Shown here piece by piece: positions 42,821 through 51,784 of a stretch of DNA of 64,000 nucleotides. The DNA comes from Chitinophagaceae bacterium UBA2375. GTDB taxonomy: Bacteria > Bacteroidota > Bacteroidia > Chitinophagales > Chitinophagaceae. Within the stretch, counting starts at the first letter, position 1, and the number at the start of each line of letters is the position of its first letter. The DNA lies in contig DDTB01000034.1 in NCBI GenBank assembly GCA_002343985.1, positions 1 through 64,000 of the forward strand, in the 5' to 3' direction. Made by a program: the position numbers and the translations under genes. The notes under the pieces are model-generated. The model was given only the letters and a program-made list of their open reading frames with translations, was not told the DNA's origin and did not search any database.

Positions 42821-45800
42821 ATGTTATCAAAATCTCTACTGCTCAGCCTGGCAGCATGCCTGTTCGCCAGCATTGTTTTCGCGCAAACCTGGACCGGCAG
42901 CGCGAGCAGCAACTGGAATGATCCAGCCAACTGGTCACCTGCGAATGTACCCATTGCCACATCCAACGTAACCATTGCCAGCTCAGCAAATGTGCCGGCG
43001 CTTCCGGCAAATACAACTGTCAATAGTTTTACAGTGTCTGCCGGCGGCGTGTTGAATTTCAGTGGATATAGCCTGACCATTAACGGCTTTATGGACATCA
43101 ATGGCGGTACGCTGATTAACGGCAGTGCCGACATTGTGATCAACATCAACGGAGCGGGATCACAGTATATCCGCTCATCCACCGTTAACGATGATATCAT
43201 CCTGAACCATAATGGTACAGGGGCTTTATTTGAAGCGTACATTACCGGGAATACCTATAATGGGAATTTTACCCTCAACATCAATACATCTGCTTTATCG
43301 AATACCTCATACAGCGTACCCTCCGTGTTTAATGGTTCGGTTACGGTTAACCGCACAGTGGCAGGCGCTACCGAGATTTTCAAGGAATCGGCAAGCGGTA
43401 ATATAACCTCGTTTACGTATATAAACAACGTGGGCGGAAGTACCGACATCAATGGTTCAGGTTCGTTTTCAACCGTAGTAAACGGACCGGTGAATATCAA
43501 TTATTCCTCCCTTTCCGGAACACCCGCATTTAGTATCCGAAGGCTCATCAATACCGCAGGTGGTGGATCCATTGCAGCACAAAACATTGGCACACTTACG
43601 TTATTGGGTGATACGATGCTGGTAAACAGCCTCACGGTTAATGGTTTTACCGGTTCGGGCATAGATGATATCAATAGTGTACACATCACCGGAAACCTAA
43701 CCCTGGCAGATGCCACTGGCAATACCGGCTCTACCTATATCAGGAACAGCACCATTACGGGCAATACCAATGTAACCATCAATTCAGCGGGCGGTAATTT
43801 TTTTGAGGCTTATATCACGCCCAATACATTCAACGGAAACCTGGCTGTTCAATTGAATGGAGCGGCAGCCGGTTACCTTTCATATTCAGCGCCATCAAAA
43901 TACAATGGCAATGTAAGTGTCAGCCGCACGGTTGCGGGTATCACAGAAATTTTCAGGACGGGCGGGCCCGTTGGTAACCTGGATAATTTCAGTTATACCA
44001 ATACGGCGGGAGGCGTCAGCGAGATCAATGGAAATGGTTCTGTATCGGTTGTAGCCGCCGGTACGGTAAACATTGATGTGAATAACCCTTCGGGCAATCC
44101 CTCCTTTACCATGCGGTACCTGAAAAACCTAACAGGAGGAGGAACCGTGACTGTGGTAAACCCAGGTACGATTGATGTTTACAGGGACAGCCTGATCGTC
44201 AACAGCTTTAGCATTACAGGGATATTTGGGCCTGGTATTGATGATATTGAAGAAAGTTCGATCACGGGAAATGTTACGATTTCTGATGCAGCCGGCAACA
44301 CCAGTTCCTCGTATCTCAGGGGATCTGTGATTAATGGTAATACCAATATCATCATCAACTCAGCCGGGGGCAATTATTTTGAGGGATATTTAGCACCCAA
44401 TACTTTCAATGGAAACCTCAATATCCAGTTGAATGGGGCCGCCGCTATGTACACATCATACAACGCTCCATCCACTTTTAACGGCAACAAAACCGTTACC
44501 CGTACCGTTGCGGGATTGACTGATTTGTTCCGCACCGGTGGTTTGGGCGCCATCAATAATTTTTCATTGACAAATAACGTAGGTGGAAATACGGAAATCA
44601 ACAACAACAGCGGCCCGTTGGTCAACCTGAACGGGACACTGAATATCAGCATCAGCAACCCCGTTACGGCTGCCCAGTTTCAAATGCGCTTGCTGAAAAA
44701 TCAAACCGGCGGAGGGTCTGTCAGCCTGTCAAACCTCAGTTATCTAAACCTCCAGCGAGACAGCTTGCGTGTGAACGCCTTAACCATTAATGGTTTTAGC
44801 GGTCCAAACACTGACAGGCTGGAAGATGTACAGGTATTCGGCATCGTGGATATAGCAGACGCTGTGGGGAACACGAGTTCAACCTATATCATTAACTCTG
44901 ATTTCGAAGGGCCGTTTACCTATACACAGAATTCAGCATCTGCGGCTTATGAGGGATTCCAGGCCGGTAACCGGTTTAAGGGAAACGCGACATTTGTAAG
45001 GAACAATGGAAGTATTTTTCTGGCATATAACGACCGCTCTGACTTTCATGCCGATCTCAATATCCAATCTGATGCAGGTATCACGGTAACCGATACACTT
45101 GCGTTTGTGGGCAGTACCTCATCTGTCATTTCCAAAACAGGCGCACAGGAACTTAGTTTTACCAGGATGCATATTGGAAAAGCAGGGCCGGCTTCCGTTA
45201 CACTCAACAGCCCGCTAACGGTAACGAATAGGGTAAGTTTCGCGGGTGGAAACCTGGTTACATCTTCAACAAACCTATTATCGCTAAATAATAATGTACT
45301 CGCCAACGGCGCATCCAACGCCAGCCATGTGGTTGGGCCTGTGCAAAAAACGGGCGATGACGCATTTGTATTCCCCCTGGGAGATGGCACAACGTATAAA
45401 CCTGTATCCATCAGCGCACCAACATTGGCAACGGATGTTTTCCGCGCGGCATATATCAAGGATAACCCTTCCACAGCGGGATTCGATACGAGTTTACGTG
45501 CAACCTCATTGCTTAGGGTGAGCGGCTATGAGTACTGGACATTGGAAAGGTTGAATGGGTCAAGCAATATCACGCCAACATTTACCTATACTGATCCGGG
45601 AAGCGGACAATACATCACGGTTCCGGCCCAGGCTGCCATTGCGCGATGGAATGGAAGCCAGTGGGACGACCTGGGCACAGGCGCTGTCAGCGGCACACTT
45701 TCCGGCAGCATTGCAACAGGCGCGCCGGTGAGCAATTTCACGCCCTCAGCTTTTACATTCGCGTCTAAGGACCTCGTTAATAACCCGCTGCTCGACCTGA

Positions 45801-48800
45801 TCCTGTACACTTATTATGCCGATGCGGATACTGATGGTTTTGGTGATGCCAATAACAGCATAACCTCTCCATCCTCAACCCCTCCATCAGGGTATTCGGC
45901 TAATGATACGGATTGTGATGACAACGATAATACAGTATATCCCGGAGCGCCTGAGCTCTGTGACAACAAGGATAACGATTGCGACGGCACCATTGATGAT
46001 GGCGCACCTTTCAATACTTATTACCGCGACCAGGATGGGGACGGATTCGGTGACGCGGCCGTGAGCACACAGGCTTGCACGGCGCCTTCCGGGTTTGTAT
46101 CGAATGACGATGATTGTGATGACAACGACATTACCGTATTTCCCAATGCGCCTGAGCTCTGCGATGGCAAAGACAATGATTGTGATGGCACAATTGACGA
46201 GGGCGTGTTGAACACATATTACCGCGACCAGGATGGGGACGGATTTGGCGACGCTGCCGTGAGCACACAGGCTTGCACGGCGCCTTCCGGGTTTGTATCG
46301 AATGATGACGATTGCGACGATGCGGACAATACCATATATCCCAACGCACCTGAGCTCTGCGATGGCAAAGACAATGATTGTGATGGAACAACCGACGAAG
46401 GCGTTCAGGCTACCTGGTACCTTGATAACGACACCGATGGATTTGGTGATCCTTTATCTTCAGTATTAAGTTGTACACAACCTTCCGGCTATGTAACCAA
46501 TAGCCTCGATTGTGATGATAATGACAATACCGTATATCCGGGCGCTCCTGAACTTTGTGATGGCAAAGACAATGATTGCGATGGAACCATTGATGATGGG
46601 GCAGGACAAGCTTTCTTCTATCTTGATGCAGATGGAGATGGTTTTGGCGATCCCAATATTTCGGTACAGGGTTGCAATCCTCCCAGCGGATATGTTGGTA
46701 ATGATGACGACTGCGATGATAATGACAATACCGTGTATCCCAATGCACCTGAACTCTGCGACGGCAAAGACAATGATTGTGATGGTACAACCGATGAAGG
46801 TGTTCAGGCTACCTGGTACCTCGATAACGATACCGATGGTTTTGGTGATCCATTATCTTCTGTATTAAGTTGTACACAGCCTTCCGGCTATGTAACCAAT
46901 AGCCTTGATTGTGATGACAATGACAATACCGTATATCCGGGCGCTCCTGAACTCTGCGATGGCAAAGACAATGATTGTGATGGTACAATAGATGATGGCG
47001 CCGGTACCATTACTTACTACCAGGATGCAGATGGCGATGGTTTCGGTAACGCGGCAGTAACAACGGTTGCCTGCGCTCCGCCACCTGGTTATGTGGCTAA
47101 TGATGATGATTGTGATGATACTGATAACACGGTGTATCCCAACGCGCCGGAGCTTTGTGATGGTAAAGACAATGATTGCAATGGAACGATAGACGATGGC
47201 GCCGGGACCATAACTTATTACCAGGATGCTGATGGCGATGGTTTTGGCAATGCGTCTGTAACAACCGTTGCCTGTGCTCCGCCACCTGGTTATGTGGGCA
47301 ATGATGATGATTGTGATGATACTGATAACACGGTGTATCCCAATGCGCCGGAGCTTTGCGATGGCAAAGACAATGATTGCAACGGCACGATCGATGATGG
47401 AGCGGGCAGCATTCCTGTGGTGAGTGGCCCAAGGAATATGTGTCCTTTTGAAGGCACTGGCCAAACGGTAATATTTACCGCTGCGCCAGTCGTGGGTGTG
47501 TTCTCTTATCAATGGACGGTTCCTCCGACAATCAGCATCGTTTCCGGACAAGGAACCAATACTTTGGAAGTACAGATCCTGCCTGGTTTTGGCGCGAATG
47601 CCAATAAGCAGATCCGTGTAACATCCACATCGGCATGCGGCACCAGCCCTGTATCTATTTATTACTTGCTGGCACAATTCCCGTCTACGCCGGGCGCCAT
47701 CAGTGGCCCGACAGAAGTTTGCGGAATTGTTGGAACCTCCGGCGAAGCCACATACAGCATCAGTCCGGTGACGGCCGCAACAAGTTATGCATGGTCTGTT
47801 TCGGCGGGCATGACGATTACCAGCCACCCGAACGGACCGGGTCCAAACGATACAGTCATTACGGTACAGTTTGCCCCGGGCTTTAGTTCCGGAAACGTAA
47901 CGGTAACGGCCGTTAATAATTGCGGCAGCAGCAGCAACAACAGGCAGCTTGCCGTGCGCAGTGCGGCCATTTCCACACCCGGACTCATACAGGGCCCAAC
48001 CAATGCCTGCCTCCTCATGCTTTCACTGGCAAACCCCACCGGCGTGGAAGCACAGTACAGCATCCGTAAAGTAACCAATGCCACATCTTATAACTGGGTA
48101 GCCCCAGCAGGTGCAACAATCATCGCGCACCCGGCCGGAACAGGTGCAGATGACACTGTGATTGTTGTTACCTATGCATCCGGGTTTACAGGGGGCAACA
48201 TAACGGTTACGGCTACCGGAAATTGCGGTACGAGCGCTGCGCGCAGCCTTATTATCCAGGCTGGATTAAAACCGGGAACAACCGGTGCGATCAGCGCGAC
48301 AGAACTGCAGTCTTGTCCGGACAGGGTTATCCAATACAGCGTTGCCGCTTTGCCATCCAATACCAACTGGTTGCAATGGACGGTGCCCGCGAATGCAACG
48401 ATCATCAGTGGCCAGGGAACAGCCAGCATTGCAGTGGCATACACAGGCGCCGCCATCAATGGAAATATTACCGCAACGCCATCCAACGGTTGCGCTACAG
48501 GTGGCACCAGGAGCCTGGCGGTGAACCTTTCGGCCTGCAGCATCGGCACCACATTCGTAAAAGCAAAAACTTCGGATATGCCTTCCTGTGAGGTTAGCGT
48601 ATATCCTAACCCGTCGCCCGGCCAGGTGCATATCAGGCTCTCGTCGTTTTCAACCGAACCCATACAAGTGCGCATCCTCGACCTGCAGGGCAGGGTTTAC
48701 CAAACCCGCACGGCAAAAGGTACGCAAACCATTACGCTTGGTACTGAACTCAGGCCCGGACAATACATAGCCGAGATCAACCAGGCTGGACGGTTGCTGC

Positions 48801-48823
48801 ATAAGCGCTTTGTCAAATTATAG
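42821..48823 (+). CDS. Giant T9SS-secreted repeat protein with MopE-like and PKD-like domains
   Basis: 2000 aa. A signal peptide (MLSKSLLLSLAACLFASIVFAQ) is followed by four beta-helix-like repeats of about 190 aa (starting near residues 114, 304, 494 and 687; NTFNGNL, RTVAGITEIF-type motifs). Next come eight MopE-like repeats of about 66 aa (residues 995-1530; DGDGFGD, DCDDNDNTVYP, ELCDGKDNDCDGT). Four PKD/Ig-like modules follow (SGPRNMCPFEG, SGPTEVCGIVG, QGPTNACLL, ATELQSCPD). A type A T9SS sorting domain closes it (VYPNPSPGQVHIRL, LDLQGRVYQT). It is probably an outer-surface or released adhesin; the acidic repeats are suited to bind Ca2+ or copper, which is inference from the repeat family. 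Confidence 0.93.
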   Translation: MLSKSLLLSLAACLFASIVFAQTWTGSASSNWNDPANWSPANVPIATSNVTIASSANVPALPANTTVNSFTVSAGGVLNFSGYSLTINGFMDINGGTLINGSADIVININGAGSQYIRSSTVNDDIILNHNGTGALFEAYITGNTYNGNFTLNINTSALSNTSYSVPSVFNGSVTVNRTVAGATEIFKESASGNITSFTYINNVGGSTDINGSGSFSTVVNGPVNINYSSLSGTPAFSIRRLINTAGGGSIAAQNIGTLTLLGDTMLVNSLTVNGFTGSGIDDINSVHITGNLTLADATGNTGSTYIRNSTITGNTNVTINSAGGNFFEAYITPNTFNGNLAVQLNGAAAGYLSYSAPSKYNGNVSVSRTVAGITEIFRTGGPVGNLDNFSYTNTAGGVSEINGNGSVSVVAAGTVNIDVNNPSGNPSFTMRYLKNLTGGGTVTVVNPGTIDVYRDSLIVNSFSITGIFGPGIDDIEESSITGNVTISDAAGNTSSSYLRGSVINGNTNIIINSAGGNYFEGYLAPNTFNGNLNIQLNGAAAMYTSYNAPSTFNGNKTVTRTVAGLTDLFRTGGLGAINNFSLTNNVGGNTEINNNSGPLVNLNGTLNISISNPVTAAQFQMRLLKNQTGGGSVSLSNLSYLNLQRDSLRVNALTINGFSGPNTDRLEDVQVFGIVDIADAVGNTSSTYIINSDFEGPFTYTQNSASAAYEGFQAGNRFKGNATFVRNNGSIFLAYNDRSDFHADLNIQSDAGITVTDTLAFVGSTSSVISKTGAQELSFTRMHIGKAGPASVTLNSPLTVTNRVSFAGGNLVTSSTNLLSLNNNVLANGASNASHVVGPVQKTGDDAFVFPLGDGTTYKPVSISAPTLATDVFRAAYIKDNPSTAGFDTSLRATSLLRVSGYEYWTLERLNGSSNITPTFTYTDPGSGQYITVPAQAAIARWNGSQWDDLGTGAVSGTLSGSIATGAPVSNFTPSAFTFASKDLVNNPLLDLILYTYYADADTDGFGDANNSITSPSSTPPSGYSANDTDCDDNDNTVYPGAPELCDNKDNDCDGTIDDGAPFNTYYRDQDGDGFGDAAVSTQACTAPSGFVSNDDDCDDNDITVFPNAPELCDGKDNDCDGTIDEGVLNTYYRDQDGDGFGDAAVSTQACTAPSGFVSNDDDCDDADNTIYPNAPELCDGKDNDCDGTTDEGVQATWYLDNDTDGFGDPLSSVLSCTQPSGYVTNSLDCDDNDNTVYPGAPELCDGKDNDCDGTIDDGAGQAFFYLDADGDGFGDPNISVQGCNPPSGYVGNDDDCDDNDNTVYPNAPELCDGKDNDCDGTTDEGVQATWYLDNDTDGFGDPLSSVLSCTQPSGYVTNSLDCDDNDNTVYPGAPELCDGKDNDCDGTIDDGAGTITYYQDADGDGFGNAAVTTVACAPPPGYVANDDDCDDTDNTVYPNAPELCDGKDNDCNGTIDDGAGTITYYQDADGDGFGNASVTTVACAPPPGYVGNDDDCDDTDNTVYPNAPELCDGKDNDCNGTIDDGAGSIPVVSGPRNMCPFEGTGQTVIFTAAPVVGVFSYQWTVPPTISIVSGQGTNTLEVQILPGFGANANKQIRVTSTSACGTSPVSIYYLLAQFPSTPGAISGPTEVCGIVGTSGEATYSISPVTAATSYAWSVSAGMTITSHPNGPGPNDTVITVQFAPGFSSGNVTVTAVNNCGSSSNNRQLAVRSAAISTPGLIQGPTNACLLMLSLANPTGVEAQYSIRKVTNATSYNWVAPAGATIIAHPAGTGADDTVIVVTYASGFTGGNITVTATGNCGTSAARSLIIQAGLKPGTTGAISATELQSCPDRVIQYSVAALPSNTNWLQWTVPANATIISGQGTASIAVAYTGAAINGNITATPSNGCATGGTRSLAVNLSACSIGTTFVKAKTSDMPSCEVSVYPNPSPGQVHIRLSSFSTEPIQVRILDLQGRVYQTRTAKGTQTITLGTELRPGQYIAEINQAGRLLHKRFVKL
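45806..47409 (+). repeat. Eight tandem MopE-like coding repeats
   Basis: Units of about 198-201 bp encode Y-x-D-x-D-x-DGFGD, DCDD-x-D-N-T-V-Y-P and ELCDGKDNDCDGT-T/I-D-D/E-G. Units 2 and 3 are nearly identical, units 7 and 8 are nearly identical, and units 4 and 6 encode the same protein sequence with about 17 silent differences. This is an in-gene domain array, not a CRISPR. Confidence 0.9.
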
Positions 48824-48838
48824 GCAATTGTGGTTATT

Positions 48839-48871
48839 AAAAAGGGATGCTGTTTACGGCATCCCTTTTTT
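48839..48871. terminator. Intrinsic terminator, usable on both strands
   Basis: AAAAAGGGATGC (48839-48850) pairs with GCATCCCTTTTT (48859-48870) around an 8-base loop; A-run and T-run flank it. It ends both the 2000-aa protein gene (plus) and paaE (minus). Confidence 0.92.
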
Positions 48872-48889
48872 GTATGTAACAAATCCTTT

Positions 48890-49969
48890 TTACCTCGTGT
48901 CAAAATCTACGCTCACGTTTGCCGTGCGCGGGTGCGATTGGCAGGTGAGGATAAAGCCCTGGTTGACTTCCTCTTCCTCGAGCGCGTAATTCACATCCAT
49001 ATCCACTTGACCGGCCAGCAATTTGGCGCGGCAAGTGCAACATACACCGCCCTTGCAGGCAAAGGGGAGGTCGGCTCCCTGCCCAAGCGCGGCATCAAGG
49101 ATGCTTTTGCCATGATAAGGCAGTTCAAATGAAAAGGTCCGGCCATCCAGCCTGATGCTGACCTGGCTGCGCGGTCCTTTATCGGCTTCCTCCTGGCTGG
49201 CCTGTTTTGTTTTTTGAACAGACTGCCCGGGTGTTGTGAACAGTTCAAAATGAATTTTCTTTTTATCCAGGCCCTGGCTTTCGAGGAAAGCGCTGCTGGT
49301 GCGGATCAGTTCTTCGGGCCCGCAGATATATATTTCATCAAAACTGTGATAGGAAACCAGTCGGCCGAGTTCTGAAAGTTTTTCTTCGTTTATGCGTCCA
49401 TGTAAGAGCGGCGCGTCCATTTTTTCACGGCTCAGGATATTGATGAGGTTGAAGCGGTCGATATAATTATTCTTCAGCGCTTCCAGTTCCTCAAAGAATA
49501 TGATGGAACCCCTGTTGCGGTTGTTGTAGAGCAAGGTGAACTTGCTGTTGGGTTCTTCGCGAAGGGTATGTTTGATGATGGATATCACAGGCGTGATGCC
49601 GCTACCGGCCGCAATGGCCAGGTACTGCGCCGTTTTTCCGGGATGCAGCCTCGAATGGAATTTTCCCGTGGGGGGCATCACTTCCAGTACATCGCCCGCT
49701 TTGATCGCGGCATTGGCATAGGTAGAGAATTGCCCGCCTTCCACTTTTTTCACCGCTACTTTCAGTTCATTTTCATAGGGAGCCGTGCAAATGGAATAAG
49801 ACCTGCGTAACTCTTCACCGTCAATACTTTTCCTGATGGTGATGTTCTGTCCTTCCCGGTATTGAAACATGTCTTTCAATGGTTCGGGAATCTCAAAACA
49901 AATCGAAACACAATCTGCTGTTTCTTTAGTTACCGCCTTAACGGTCAGTGGGTGAAAATGCGTTGCCAT
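48890..49969 (-). CDS. paaE: 1,2-phenylacetyl-CoA epoxidase reductase subunit PaaE
   Basis: Flavin/iron-sulfur reductase that passes electrons from NAD(P)H to the diiron centre of PaaA. The 359-aa protein has the FAD motif RRSYSICTAP near 55, NAD-binding GSGITPV near 120 and YICGPEEL near 220, and a C-terminal plant-type 2Fe-2S domain with Cys in FACKGGVCCTCRAKL and ILTCQSHP. The gene is 2 bp after tetR, so it is in the regulator's operon and not in the paaABCD operon 11 kb away. Confidence 0.94.
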   Translation of the reverse strand: MATHFHPLTVKAVTKETADCVSICFEIPEPLKDMFQYREGQNITIRKSIDGEELRRSYSICTAPYENELKVAVKKVEGGQFSTYANAAIKAGDVLEVMPPTGKFHSRLHPGKTAQYLAIAAGSGITPVISIIKHTLREEPNSKFTLLYNNRNRGSIIFFEELEALKNNYIDRFNLINILSREKMDAPLLHGRINEEKLSELGRLVSYHSFDEIYICGPEELIRTSSAFLESQGLDKKKIHFELFTTPGQSVQKTKQASQEEADKGPRSQVSIRLDGRTFSFELPYHGKSILDAALGQGADLPFACKGGVCCTCRAKLLAGQVDMDVNYALEEEEVNQGFILTCQSHPRTANVSVDFDTR

Positions 49970-49971
49970 GA

Positions 49972-50562
49972 TTATCGGGTTATGCCATGTAATAAATAAT
50001 TGACCAGGTTGTTTTCCAGTTCGGGCCTCTCGGGTTCTTTTTTATGCCTTTGCCAAAACTCAAGTCCGCGCACGGCCGACAGGATGCTAAGCACAGCCAC
50101 ATGCGGATGGATGTTTTTCAGTTCCTTTTTCCGGATGCCCGTCGTCACCAGTTCCACCAGCCTGCTTTCGTATTGTTTGCGCTGGGCCAGGAAATTGCTG
50201 AGGAATGGTTCGCCCAATTGCTTCCACTCATGGTTGGCCACATACACTTCATCGAAATTATCCAGCATCATCCGGATATGAAACCGGATCAGGCTTTCGA
50301 GTTTTTTTGCGGTGGGCGTTTCCATCTGTTCAACTTCTTCAAGCTGTTGGTTAAAAGCATTCGCAACCTGGAAACAGATGCTTTGCAGCAATTCGCTTTT
50401 TGAACCGATGTGGTTGTAGAGGCTGGAAGCTTCCACACCAATATTGTCGGCTATTTCCCGCATCGATGTGGCCACAAACCCTTTTTTGCGAAACAGGGCA
50501 GCGGCCTTGCGGATGATCGTATCTTTCCGTGTGCCGTTTCGGACGGGTTTGATTTTAGACAT
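49972..50562 (-). CDS. TetR-family regulator, PaaR-like
   Basis: A 196-aa regulator with an N-terminal HTH (IIRKAAALFRKKGFVATSM, REIADNIGVEASSLYNHIG) and an all-helical ligand domain. It forms one transcript with paaE (2-bp gap). TetR-type PaaR repressors of phenylacetate genes in other bacteria bind palindromes and respond to phenylacetyl-CoA; the same is inferred here because a matching palindrome lies before this gene and before paaA. Confidence 0.88.
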   Translation of the reverse strand: MSKIKPVRNGTRKDTIIRKAAALFRKKGFVATSMREIADNIGVEASSLYNHIGSKSELLQSICFQVANAFNQQLEEVEQMETPTAKKLESLIRFHIRMMLDNFDEVYVANHEWKQLGEPFLSNFLAQRKQYESRLVELVTTGIRKKELKNIHPHVAVLSILSAVRGLEFWQRHKKEPERPELENNLVNYLLHGITR

Positions 50563-50575
50563 GAACGGGTTTTCA

Positions 50576-50598
50576 CAAAACTAACACTTATTAGTTTT
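50576..50598 (-). promoter_or_regulatory. tetR-paaE promoter embedded in a candidate TetR operator
   Basis: AAAACTAA-CACTTA-TTAGTTTT (50577-50598) is an 8-N6-8 inverted repeat with perfect arms. On the minus strand, the -7 element TAGTTTTG (50576-50583) lies within the site, so a bound repressor would block the promoter. No good -33 TTTG is seen at the normal distance. Confidence 0.7.
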
Positions 50599-50665
50599 TT
50601 TATCAGGGTATATTCTGTGCAAAATGTCTGAATCTGATTAATTTTGTATACGTAAACAGCTTGCC

Positions 50666-51550
50666 ATGCAACTCAAACCGGTTGAAAAGGTTGAATCCAT
50701 CTCTCCAGCAGATTTTAAAAATAATTACTACGCAGCCTCAAAGCCATTGATCATCACCGGTATGGCACGCCAGTGGCCGGCATTTCAAAAATGGAACTGG
50801 GATTATTTTATTGATATTGTTGGGGAAAAGGAAGTGGGTGTGTACAATAATATCAAAAGCGATGCCTACACGGCCATCAACACAGCGGATGGGTACATGA
50901 AGTTTGGCGATTACCTCCGTAAAGTAAAAGCGGGCCCGCTCGACCTGCGCATTTTCCTGTTTAATATCTTTCAGCACGCGCCTCAAATCACAGGCGATTT
51001 CAACTGGCCGGATGCATATATGAGCGGGTTTGTAAAGAAGTACCCCATGCTTTTTGTGGGCGGGCAAGGCTCAATCACGCATATGCATTTCGACATCGAT
51101 ATGAGCCATATCCTCCATACCCAATTCGCAGGCCGAAAACGGGTGCTGCTTTTTCCATTTGATGAGCAATACAAATTATACCGAAAGCCCTGGGAAGTAC
51201 TCAGCGTAGCCAATTACGCCAATTATACCGATGGTTTTGATTACGGGAATTTCCCCGCTGTGAAACTGGCCAAAGGCTATGAAGTGATCCTCGAACATGG
51301 CGATACTTTGTACATGCCCGCCGGTTACTGGCACCATATGGAATACCTGGACGCGGGTTTTGCCATGAGCCTACGCGCCATGCAATCGTCATTGGGCGGC
51401 AAACTCAACGGGCTTTGGAAGCTCTTTGGCATGAGGGGCATCGACACGCTCATGAAAAAGACGGCCCCGGAATGGTGGTACAACCATAAAAAGAAAAAAG
51501 TATATCAGAATGCGGCCCGTGAAATGGCCCTTGCCGGAAATAAATTTTGA
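50666..51550 (+). CDS. JmjC/cupin_8-domain protein
   Basis: A 294-aa Fe(II)/2-oxoglutarate oxygenase-like protein of the cupin_8 (FIH-like) family. The N-terminal ADFKNNYYAASKPLIITGMARQW entry is typical. Iron-binding HxD in THMHFDIDMSHIL near 148 and the distal His in MPAGYWHHMEYL near 215 are present, so a catalytic 2-His-1-carboxylate site is likely. Family members hydroxylate proteins or RNA bases; the substrate here is unknown. It is divergent from tetR. Confidence 0.85.
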   Translation: MQLKPVEKVESISPADFKNNYYAASKPLIITGMARQWPAFQKWNWDYFIDIVGEKEVGVYNNIKSDAYTAINTADGYMKFGDYLRKVKAGPLDLRIFLFNIFQHAPQITGDFNWPDAYMSGFVKKYPMLFVGGQGSITHMHFDIDMSHILHTQFAGRKRVLLFPFDEQYKLYRKPWEVLSVANYANYTDGFDYGNFPAVKLAKGYEVILEHGDTLYMPAGYWHHMEYLDAGFAMSLRAMQSSLGGKLNGLWKLFGMRGIDTLMKKTAPEWWYNHKKKKVYQNAAREMALAGNKF

Positions 51551-51594
51551 AAAATATTATGAATTTTCGGGAAAATCACTAATTTTACTGCCTA

Positions 51595-51784
51595 CTCCAA
51601 AGAATACACTCCAAACAGTATCCTTTTTAAAGCTCACCGCTGAGGCATAGTGCCCTCAAGCTTACAAAATCCATTTTTATTCTTTTACATAGTCATTAAT
51701 ATAGCAATATATTAACCTCAACGCTTTTTCTTGTGGTTTCAGAGGTAAGCAAGGCCGGTGATTTTTATCACTGGCCATTTTTTT
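51595..51784 (+). ncRNA. Candidate structured small RNA (6S/Flavo-1-like?)
   Basis: A 232-bp gap between convergent genes, longer than any need for termination. It has a -7-like TAATTTTA (near 51584) and, within, a stem AAGCT...TGAGGC/GCCCTCAAGCTT (about 51632-51664), and ends in a strong terminator with a T-run on the plus strand. It could equally be a long 3' UTR of the cupin_8 gene. The exact ends are guesses. Confidence 0.35.
51753..51784 (+). terminator. Intrinsic terminator
   Basis: GGCCGGTGAT (51753-51762), TTTT loop, ATCACTGGCC (51767-51776; one G-U pair), then ATTTTTTT. The T-run is only on the plus strand, so it ends plus-strand transcription, and it overlaps the stop codon of the convergent DUF2461 gene. 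Confidence 0.85.

Noticed and set aside
45806..47409. CRISPR-like direct repeats
   Set aside because: The repeats are in one open frame and encode known MopE-like domains.
46865..47827. 320-aa minus-strand frame in the MopE-like repeats
   Set aside because: Repetitive antisense translation (HRVISIITIIII repeats) of the repeat DNA; the plus strand is clearly coding.
51551..51784. tRNA or rRNA gene
   Set aside because: No cloverleaf or CCA-like end; the fold is a bulged hairpin plus a terminator.
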